Part shown: positions 56,387 through 64,000 of the stretch, in pieces | Position numbering within the stretch: the stretch's first letter is position 1 | How the letters are laid out: the number at the start of each line of letters is the position of its first letter | Origin: Bacillus sp. OxB-1 | GTDB taxonomy: Bacteria > Bacillota > Bacilli > Bacillales_A > Planococcaceae | NCBI RefSeq assembly: GCF_000829195.1 | Contig: NZ_AP013294.1 | Coordinates: 3,111,001 to 3,175,000, forward strand | DNA: 64,000 nt | Reading direction: 5' to 3' | The notes under the pieces: model-generated | What the model was told of the DNA's origin: nothing | What the model saw: the letters and a program-made list of their open reading frames with translations, nothing else | The model's database searches: none | Made by a program: the position numbers and the translations under genes

Positions 56387-57169
56387 TTATAAAACTCCGG
56401 CCTTTCCTCCGTCAATATTAAGAGATGTTCCTGAGATGTAGGAAGCAGCGTCGGAGACGAGAAATGCAATCGCTTTGGCCGCCTCTTCCGTCTCCCCGAT
56501 CCGGCCTAGCGGAATTTGGTGTCTCTCATCATGGCTGTATTCCTCGAAAGTCAGATCCGGCGCAGTCTTTTTCCACAGCTTCTCGATTTGATCACTTCTA
56601 ATCAGTCCGATGCAAACCGTATTGACGCGGATATTGTCCGGCCCCAAATCTTTACTCATCGCCTTCGTCAATGCCATCCCCGCAGCTCTGCTGACGGTAG
56701 TTGGCAATGAAGAGGCGGATGGCGTTTTGGCGATGGCTGCAGTTACATTCAAAACGGCGCCGCCTCCCTTTTCGCGCATGAATGGGATTGCGGCTTTGGC
56801 ACAATGAATAGCCCCGAATAATTTCAAGTCGAGATCATATTGCCAAAGAGAAGCGTCCACCTCTTCAAATGGGTTCGCCGAACTCGTCCCGGCGTTATTC
56901 ACCAAAATATCCAACCCGCCAAAATGACTTGCCGTCTCATTGACGATGCGCTTGCAATCTTCTTCCACCGTAACATCCCCCACTATAGGCAGCGGCCGGG
57001 CTCCTGTTTTTTCATAGATTTTTTGGGAAGCTTCCAGTAGTGCTTCTTCATTTCTTCCACAGATCGCCACTTTCGCACCTTCTCCGGCTAAAGTAAGGGC
57101 CGTTTCAAAACCGATCCCTTTACTTCCCCCTGTAATAAGCGCGACTTTATCCTTCAATCCTAAATCCAT
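56387..57169 (-). CDS. SDR-family protein lacking the usual Tyr-Lys pair
   Basis: 260 residues of the short-chain dehydrogenase fold. GGSKGIGFETALTLAGEGA binds the cofactor, NNAGTSS is intact, and GIDGG-type ending DGGKAGVL is present. Where YxxxK is expected the sequence reads TTVSRAAGMALTKAM, Thr and Arg in place of Tyr and Lys, and the Ser before it is Thr (LNVTAAIA). So the usual proton relay is missing. It may be a divergent reductase or a non-catalytic protein. The genome annotation would probably call it an SDR oxidoreductase. Confidence 0.82.
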   Translation of the reverse strand: MDLGLKDKVALITGGSKGIGFETALTLAGEGAKVAICGRNEEALLEASQKIYEKTGARPLPIVGDVTVEEDCKRIVNETASHFGGLDILVNNAGTSSANPFEEVDASLWQYDLDLKLFGAIHCAKAAIPFMREKGGGAVLNVTAAIAKTPSASSLPTTVSRAAGMALTKAMSKDLGPDNIRVNTVCIGLIRSDQIEKLWKKTAPDLTFEEYSHDERHQIPLGRIGETEEAAKAIAFLVSDAASYISGTSLNIDGGKAGVL

Positions 57170-57200
57170 CTTTCACACACCTTTCTTTTTTAGTACGTTT

Positions 57201-58602
57201 TCACTAGTGTTGCATTAATATCTTTTGAAGATTAGGAATTCATAAAACCTTCAAAAATCTAAGGAATCCAAAAGAAAAAGTCCTTTATAATGGAAGGTAC
57301 AGGTAGTTCCTGTCCAAATCCAATACAAAGGACCAACTCATGGACAAGAATACACGAAAAACTTCATTTGGTAAATGGCTGAATGCCATTGATTTTGAGA
57401 AATTCAACGAAATTGTGACCATACATGGGCAAGACCGGTATACAAAGAAGTTAACGACGCAAGCTTACACACTTCTCATGCTGTATGCTCAATTAATGGA
57501 GTCAGACAGCCTGCACGCACTGGAAGCAGCGCTGACAAACCGGGATTTCCAACGGGCGATCGGCGTGGATTCCATCAGTGTGTCGCAGCTTTCCAGAAAG
57601 AATAATCGGTTGGATCCAACGGTTCTGTCGAATCTTTTCATGCAACTGGTTAGTCAGATCGCTGTACAAAAACTTTCGCCCAAAAAGGGGTTGCTCCTGA
57701 AAATCATCGACTCCACAACGATCCCGTTGAACGTAAACCATTTTAAATGGGCCGAATTCCGGGAGACCAAGGCCGGCGTAAAGCTGCATATACGCTTGGT
57801 GTTCGATGAAAACGGCACTCATTACCCCGACAAAGAGGTCATCACGAACGCCAAGGAGCACGACCGTAATCAACTCGAAGTGCTTGTTGACGACAAGGAG
57901 GCCATGTATGTTTTCGACCGCGGGTATGTGGATTATGAACGGTTTGACCGCTTCACGGACGATGGGCTTTTCTTCGTCTGTCGGTTGAAGAAGAATGCCG
58001 TTCTGCATCCCATCCACACATTCTCCCTTCCGGAAGGGAGTGATGCCCTTTCCGACACGATGGCGTTCGTAGGCGCCAATCCGAACTGTACGGAGAACGT
58101 TTTCCGAATCCTTGTCATCCCTGATGGCAAGGGGGGCGAATTGCGGCTGATCACCAATCGTTTCGACATTTCCGCGGAGGAAATCAGCGAAATCTACCGT
58201 TCTCGCTGGGCCATCGAATTGTTCTTCAAGTGGCTCAAGCAGCACGTGAAGATCAAGCATTTCTACGGTCAAAGTGAATACGCTGTGAAAAACCAGATTT
58301 ATCTGGCTCTGATTGCCTATTGTCTGAACGTCCTGATTCAATCGGAAACAAACAGCAGGAAATCCATCTTGGCGATTTCACGTATTCTAGCCGCTAATCT
58401 ATGGGAGTCGTCCCGGTATTGGCTTCGTAGAATCAGGAGTGGAAGCATACCGTAACGATCCCTGCTGACCCGTCACTTATGGATAACTGTATAAACTTAC
58501 CAAATGGACAGCGCTACCTTTATTCAGGTGCTTCCCTTTTTGGCAAAAATAAAGATAGAATGGTGACTGAATATTTAATTAATATTCATGCAACGCTAGT
58601 GA
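57201..58602 (+). mobile_element. IS4-family element, copy 1 (left arm of a composite transposon)
   Basis: 1,402 bp with imperfect inverted ends: TCACTAGTGTTGCATTAATA at 57201 and a complement of TCACTAGCGTTGCATGAATA ending at 58602. I see no target duplication around this copy alone. The last 97 bp (58506-58602) recur inverted at 63904-64000. Confidence 0.88.
57340..58455 (+). CDS. IS4-family transposase
   Basis: 371 residues with the DDE core: KIIDSTTIPL (first Asp, near 129), YVFDRGYVDYERF (second Asp, near 195) and the YREK-like YRSRWAIELFFKWLKQH with the Glu near 295. The N-terminal helical domain is complete (HGQDRYTKKLTTQAYTLLML). AAAGGA lies 7 bases before the ATG. Intact. Confidence 0.94.
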   Translation: MDKNTRKTSFGKWLNAIDFEKFNEIVTIHGQDRYTKKLTTQAYTLLMLYAQLMESDSLHALEAALTNRDFQRAIGVDSISVSQLSRKNNRLDPTVLSNLFMQLVSQIAVQKLSPKKGLLLKIIDSTTIPLNVNHFKWAEFRETKAGVKLHIRLVFDENGTHYPDKEVITNAKEHDRNQLEVLVDDKEAMYVFDRGYVDYERFDRFTDDGLFFVCRLKKNAVLHPIHTFSLPEGSDALSDTMAFVGANPNCTENVFRILVIPDGKGGELRLITNRFDISAEEISEIYRSRWAIELFFKWLKQHVKIKHFYGQSEYAVKNQIYLALIAYCLNVLIQSETNSRKSILAISRILAANLWESSRYWLRRIRSGSIP

Positions 58603-58633
58603 CTTTACATATATTCTCTTCTATGAATTACGG

Positions 58634-59389
58634 TCAATTTTCAAAATGGTGCACCTTAAAAGAGAGGCTTGTCCGGTTATTAACCTCAAATTTGTCATAG
58701 AGGCTCTGTACATGTTTCTTTACAGTGTTCACGCTAATAAATAGTTGGCCGGCAATTTGTTTATTAGAATATCCTTTCTTGACGTACCGTAATACTTCAC
58801 TTTCTCTTGGAGTTAGGGAGTTTTCAATGCCCCCTTTTCCCCCTTTTTCGGTATTTTTCAATAAACAATGTTCATGTAATCGCTGTGCTAAATATCTTGA
58901 TATGATTTCAAGACTCATAACCTCATTTTTATTAATCTCCAATTCATTTTTTGACGTAACAAAGTCCACTAATCCAACAACCCTGTTGTCCTTTACTAAA
59001 AATATTCCCGTGTTGTGATAAAACCCATACTTTTTAAAGAAACTATTGAAATACTCACTTTTTTCATAGTCTTTTTTTGATTGAAGATCGAGAAGCCCAA
59101 TGACGCGGCGCTTCGGGATCGTATGCTCCAGTTTGTACGGAACTAATGGGTCCATTTCTAAATAATTATTTAAATAATCTTTAATCATCGTTTTATCCGT
59201 AGTAGAAGTAATTGGATCCACGAGGTTATTTTGCTGATCGCAAAGCCAAAAGTTCACATGAGTAAAACCGAACCACTTTTCAAAAGCAAGTAGGACGTTT
59301 TTTCGAAAGTTATGATCTTCTCCTTTTATATCATCCATAAAAGAAAGTATTTTTTTATAGTTGTTTTCATTCAAAGAAAGTTGGCTCAT
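58634..59389 (-). CDS. LuxR-type transcription regulator with GAF-like sensor half
   Basis: 251 residues. The C-terminal 60 residues are a LuxR/FixJ helix-turn-helix (LTPRESEVLRYVKKGYSNKQ, IAGQLFISVNTVKKHVQSLYDKF). The first 180 residues look like a GAF-type ligand domain (FGFTHVNFWLCDQQNNLVDP, YHNTGIFLVKDNRVVGLVDF). It diverges from the amine oxidase gene, which it probably controls. GGAGG precedes the ATG. The gene ends 32 bp outside the IS right end and is whole. Confidence 0.82.
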   Translation of the reverse strand: MSQLSLNENNYKKILSFMDDIKGEDHNFRKNVLLAFEKWFGFTHVNFWLCDQQNNLVDPITSTTDKTMIKDYLNNYLEMDPLVPYKLEHTIPKRRVIGLLDLQSKKDYEKSEYFNSFFKKYGFYHNTGIFLVKDNRVVGLVDFVTSKNELEINKNEVMSLEIISRYLAQRLHEHCLLKNTEKGGKGGIENSLTPRESEVLRYVKKGYSNKQIAGQLFISVNTVKKHVQSLYDKFEVNNRTSLSFKVHHFEN

Positions 59390-59579
59390 GATCTAACCTC
59401 CTAAAATCTCTGTTAGTTTACTATAATACATTCAATTTCAGATTAGTCAAACAGTCTGTAAATTTGGCCCGTTTGGGTAATACAATTTTCCCTATTAGTT
59501 TTAGATAATAGATTAAGAAAATTAAGAATACGTAATTGAGGGAGGGAGATCAGTTGGTCTGTAATTGATTCAATAATAA

Positions 59580-60926
<1,347 letters not shown>

Positions 60927-60963
60927 TTATCAGCAAATATTATGTATATGGGAGGAAAGAATA

Positions 60964-61323
60964 ATGCTGAATGTAAACAAAGTCGATTTTTATGAGTTGG
61001 TTGAGGGGCGGGAGAAATGGGAGCCGTTTACAGTCGAAGGAAATGAAATAGGACAGGTTAGTTGGCTTCGACAAACTCAAAATGAAAGTGGGGTCCTCTT
61101 TGCGGGATTATGGAAACACCAGCCTGAAGAACATCCAAATGGAATGCCATATAAGGTGGAAGGCAACGAGACGTTTTATGTTGTAAAAGGGGAGGCGGAA
61201 ATTGAAACAGAAACAGGAGAGAAAATTGCGATGAAAGAAGGGAGTTCTTATTCTTTTACGGATGGATTTTCAGGAGTTTGGCGAACACATAAATCCTTCG
61301 TCAAGTTTTTCATCGTAAGCTAG
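60964..61323 (+). CDS. Small cupin-domain protein
   Basis: 119 residues, a single cupin barrel. The sequence matches the style of the ethanolamine-utilisation-type cupins (EGNETFYVVKGEAEIETETGE, EGSSYSFTDGFSGVWRTHKSFVKFF). The His and Glu metal ligands of typical cupins are partly missing (no HxH in motif 1), so metal binding is uncertain. 37 bp after the amine oxidase. Confidence 0.82.
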   Translation: MLNVNKVDFYELVEGREKWEPFTVEGNEIGQVSWLRQTQNESGVLFAGLWKHQPEEHPNGMPYKVEGNETFYVVKGEAEIETETGEKIAMKEGSSYSFTDGFSGVWRTHKSFVKFFIVS

Positions 61324-61423
61324 AAAGCGAGGGGGAGGAGCCGGGCACGGAATCCTCCCATTGGTCTACTTTTGTAAAAGATCTTATGATTATCAACTCT
61401 AAAACAGAGGGAGGAAATGAATC

Positions 61424-62353
61424 ATGAGTAAGGGAGTGCTATTAATTGTTCTATCAATGGGGTTGATCGGTGCGAGCATCCCAATCGGGGAATCAATGAT
61501 GATGACTTTTCCTGTATGGTTATTTACATGCGTAACCGTTACGATTGCTGCCGTTATTCTAATTCCTATTGCAACAATTAGTGAAAAAACAAAGTGGACC
61601 AAGCTTGGCTTTAAAAATTACTATGGAATGTTCATGCAGGCATTGTTAACAGCCTCATTGTATACAGTGTTTTTACTTTATGGACTTACCCATGCAGATG
61701 CGATTTCAGTAGGGATTATTAGTAGTATAACGCCGGCTGTCGTATTTATTTTGTCTTTGATTTTATTAAAAGAAAAGCTTACTTTGAAAAAAGTCTTATC
61801 CATTCTTTTAGCGGTTGCGGCAGTTTTACTGATGAATATTGTTGGAGTTTCAGCTGATGGCTCCACTAGTGTCATAGGGATCACATTTATGTTATTAGCC
61901 GTCCTTTCCATATCCCTCTTCTTCATTTATGCTAAAAAATTTTCTGTGGAATTACCACCGATTACCATTGCTGCGGGTTTAACTTTCTTTGGCGCTTTGC
62001 AAACGTTGCCGATGGCTTTAATTGAATTGAGTTCATTTGATATGTCATTGTTCGCAAGTGTTTCGAATTGGGGTGGAATTATAATTTATAGCTTACTAGG
62101 TTGGGTTCTTGCCTATTCGACAACATTTCTTGCCATGCCAAAAATTGATGCAAGTACGGCAGGGATGGCGAATGCCGTCATGCCAATCGTAGCCTCCGCG
62201 GTGGCCATTCTTTTTTATGGTGCCTCCATCCGAGCAGTTGAAATTATTGCTTTGATTTTAGTAGTTATCTCTATCTTAATCGCAGAATCTCGGGACAAGA
62301 AAACGATCGATGAAGTAGAGCCTCAAGATTATTATAAACAACCATCCGTCTGA
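61424..62353 (+). CDS. DMT-superfamily (EamA) transporter
   Basis: 309 residues, ten hydrophobic segments in two EamA repeats (about 5-140 and 150-285). GLTHADAISVGIISSITPAVVFILSLILLKEKL and the matching second-half MPKIDASTAGMANAVMPIVASAVAILFYGASI are typical. Could import or export the amine or its product; direction cannot be told. Confidence 0.86.
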   Translation: MSKGVLLIVLSMGLIGASIPIGESMMMTFPVWLFTCVTVTIAAVILIPIATISEKTKWTKLGFKNYYGMFMQALLTASLYTVFLLYGLTHADAISVGIISSITPAVVFILSLILLKEKLTLKKVLSILLAVAAVLLMNIVGVSADGSTSVIGITFMLLAVLSISLFFIYAKKFSVELPPITIAAGLTFFGALQTLPMALIELSSFDMSLFASVSNWGGIIIYSLLGWVLAYSTTFLAMPKIDASTAGMANAVMPIVASAVAILFYGASIRAVEIIALILVVISILIAESRDKKTIDEVEPQDYYKQPSV

Positions 62354-62406
62354 ATCGGGCACGTAAAAATTGTTTTGAAATTAAACATAGAGAGGGAAAT
62401 GTCGTT

Positions 62407-63885
62407 ATGTCAAATACAACAGTTTTAACGGATATCAAACAATTGAATAAGAGCTATATTGCGGGACAATGGGTTGAGGGCCAAAGCGGGCGTGTTTTTC
62501 AAAATCAAGATCCGTATGATGGTTCGGTTTTAGCTGAGGTTTCCCTAGCGAACCGGTCCCAGATTCAATATGCTTTTGAAAAAGCGAAAGAAGCTCAGAA
62601 AGAGTGGGCAAAAAGCACGGTTGAAGAAAGACAGGATGTATTGTCAAAAGCATTAAATTATTTGGTGGAGCATAAAGATGAAATTGTAGATTTGATTATC
62701 CGTGAAACAGGTGGAACTAGATTAAAGGCCGAAGTTGAATTTAGCTTTGGAATTGGCGATATCAAGGAAGCCCTTAAAATGGCAGGCGAGATTTATAAGC
62801 CAAAAGATTATCCATCTGGAACACCGAACAAAGTGAACCGTGTATATCGATTGCCTCTAGGTGTCATCACTTCAATCACGCCGTTTAACTTTCCGTTTAA
62901 TATGGCAACCCGTACAATATTTCCCGCTATCGCATTAGGGAATAGTGTCGTTCATAAGCCGGATGTACAGGTTGGATTTGTAGGTGGCCAAATATTTGCG
63001 AAAGCTTTTGAGGCGGCCGGATTGCCGGTGGGTGTCTTTAATTCTATTTTAACGGATTTAGAAGAATCCGGAGATGAATTTTTAACGAACCCGAATACTT
63101 CTTTTATCAGTTTTACAGGATCTACAGCGGTTGGCCAACATATAGAAAAAGTGACGGCGGGTTCGTTTAAACAAAAGGCGTTGGAATTGGGCGGCAATAA
63201 TCCGTTAGTCATTCTAGGTGACGCGGATGTTGCGTACGCCGTCGATATTGCGATATTCGGTAAATTCATGCACAATGGACAAATTTGCGCAATTACCAAC
63301 CGAATTATCGTTCATGATGATTTATATGATGAATTTATTGAAAAATATGTGGAACGGGTAAAGGAATTAAAAGCGGGTGATCCAAAAGATTCCAGTACGG
63401 TCATTGGTCCGATTATCAATGAAAGACAAGCCGACAAAATCATGTCAATCATCAAGGCAGCCAAGGAAGACGGCAACAAGTTAGCCGTGGAAGGGAAACG
63501 AGAGGGAAATGTCATCTCCCCATTTGTATTTGTGGATGTGCCGAATGATTCAAAGTTAGCACAAACGGAGATCTTTGGACCCGTAGCTATAATTATTCAC
63601 GCCAAAGATGATCAGGAAGCCATTGAATTAGCAAATAGCACAGAGTTTGGATTGTCTGCAGCCATCATAACGAGTGATTTGAAGCGAGGCGAACGCTTGG
63701 CGTTGGAAATCGAATCAGGCACCACGCATGTCAATGACATGCCCGCAGTGTTAGAAAGTAACGTCCCGTTTGGTGGCGTTAAAAAGAGTGGGATCGGACG
63801 ATTTGGAACCGATTGGATTATCGAAGAGTTCACAACGACGAAATGGGTATCAGTTCAGACCGAAAACATTCAATATCCATTTTAA
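62407..63885 (+). CDS. NAD(P)-dependent aldehyde dehydrogenase
   Basis: 492 residues. ITPFNFPFNMATRTIFPAIALGN, FTGSTAVGQHIEK, catalytic Glu in ALELGGNNPLVI and Cys in MHNGQICAITNR near 290 are intact. The sequence style resembles benzaldehyde- and vanillin-type dehydrogenases, which hints at an aromatic aldehyde, but this is a weak inference. Converts the amine-oxidase product to an acid. Last cargo gene before the second IS. Confidence 0.9.
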   Translation: MSNTTVLTDIKQLNKSYIAGQWVEGQSGRVFQNQDPYDGSVLAEVSLANRSQIQYAFEKAKEAQKEWAKSTVEERQDVLSKALNYLVEHKDEIVDLIIRETGGTRLKAEVEFSFGIGDIKEALKMAGEIYKPKDYPSGTPNKVNRVYRLPLGVITSITPFNFPFNMATRTIFPAIALGNSVVHKPDVQVGFVGGQIFAKAFEAAGLPVGVFNSILTDLEESGDEFLTNPNTSFISFTGSTAVGQHIEKVTAGSFKQKALELGGNNPLVILGDADVAYAVDIAIFGKFMHNGQICAITNRIIVHDDLYDEFIEKYVERVKELKAGDPKDSSTVIGPIINERQADKIMSIIKAAKEDGNKLAVEGKREGNVISPFVFVDVPNDSKLAQTEIFGPVAIIIHAKDDQEAIELANSTEFGLSAAIITSDLKRGERLALEIESGTTHVNDMPAVLESNVPFGGVKKSGIGRFGTDWIIEEFTTTKWVSVQTENIQYPF

Positions 63886-63903
63886 TTCCGGATATAAAAT
63901 AAA

Positions 63904-64000
63904 TCACTAGCGTTGCATGAATATTAATTAAATATTCAGTCACCATTCTATCTTTATTTTTGCCAAAAAGGGAAGCACCTGAATAAAGGTAGCGCTGTCC
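63904..64000 (-). mobile_element. IS4-family element, copy 2 (partial, right end only)
   Basis: From TCACTAGCGTTGCATGAATA to the window end the 97 bases are the exact reverse complement of 58506-58602. The transposase would be on the minus strand past the window end. Confidence 0.9.

Noticed and set aside
58634..59389. Quorum-sensing LuxR receptor
   Set aside because: There is a LuxR-type DNA-binding end, but the sensor half looks like a GAF domain, no luxI is near, and the host is Gram-positive.

Overview
The window reads as chromosome of a spore-forming member of the Bacillales, most likely Planococcaceae (Sporosarcina-like). The support is gene order: tig-clpX-lonA-ysxC-hemA-hemX-hemC-hemD-hemB-hemL-spoVID-valS-folC is the order known from Bacillus subtilis, and spoVID implies sporulation. 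Against that order, lonB is missing between clpX and lonA, ysxE is missing between spoVID and valS, and the spoVID product has no LysM tail. The family assignment is inference.

Positions 1-34.6 kb are the conserved, moderately GC-rich part and lie almost wholly on the minus strand. In order along the plus coordinates: a minor-pilin cluster with a degenerate VanW-like protein (3-3988); two tandem membrane GAF-GGDEF proteins (4174-7634); folC; a divergent plus-strand operon of two ATP-grasp enzymes and a metallo-beta-lactamase-fold hydrolase (9043-11654); an amidase; a phased 20-21 bp repeat array; valS with a valine T-box leader; spoVID; the haem genes; ysxC, lonA, clpX, tig, a ysoA-like TPR gene; a HAD nucleotidase-like gene; and ribD-ribA. 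Three families of short dispersed repeats sit between these genes.

Positions 35-52.2 kb are an AT-rich accessory island. A minus-strand catabolic run (TRAP binding protein, iron alcohol dehydrogenase, aldehyde dehydrogenase, acyl-CoA dehydrogenase-like protein, CoA-transferase, FAD oxidoreductase, enoyl-CoA hydratase-like protein, RraA-like protein, 2-hydroxyacid dehydrogenase) diverges from a plus-strand run (dctQ, dctM, glycerate kinase, GntR regulator). AT-rich palindromes centred on ATCGAT lie at both divergent starts and before the regulator gene, which suggests one inducible regulon. The design suggests TRAP uptake of an organic acid, CoA activation, oxidation and cleavage, with one branch ending in 2-phosphoglycerate. 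The substrate cannot be told from sequence. An IS110 element lies inside the catabolic run in the opposite orientation.

Positions 52.3-64 kb are mobile DNA. An IS1182-family element sits directly behind the hairpin that probably terminated the GntR gene, with a 24-bp target duplication; a decayed relative follows. Then come an SLH-domain surface protein and an atypical short-chain dehydrogenase. From 57201 to the window end two inverted copies of one IS4-family element flank a LuxR-type regulator, an amine oxidase, a cupin, a DMT-family transporter and an aldehyde dehydrogenase: a probable composite transposon for amine catabolism. The second IS copy runs off the window. No rRNA, tRNA, CRISPR array or prophage was seen.
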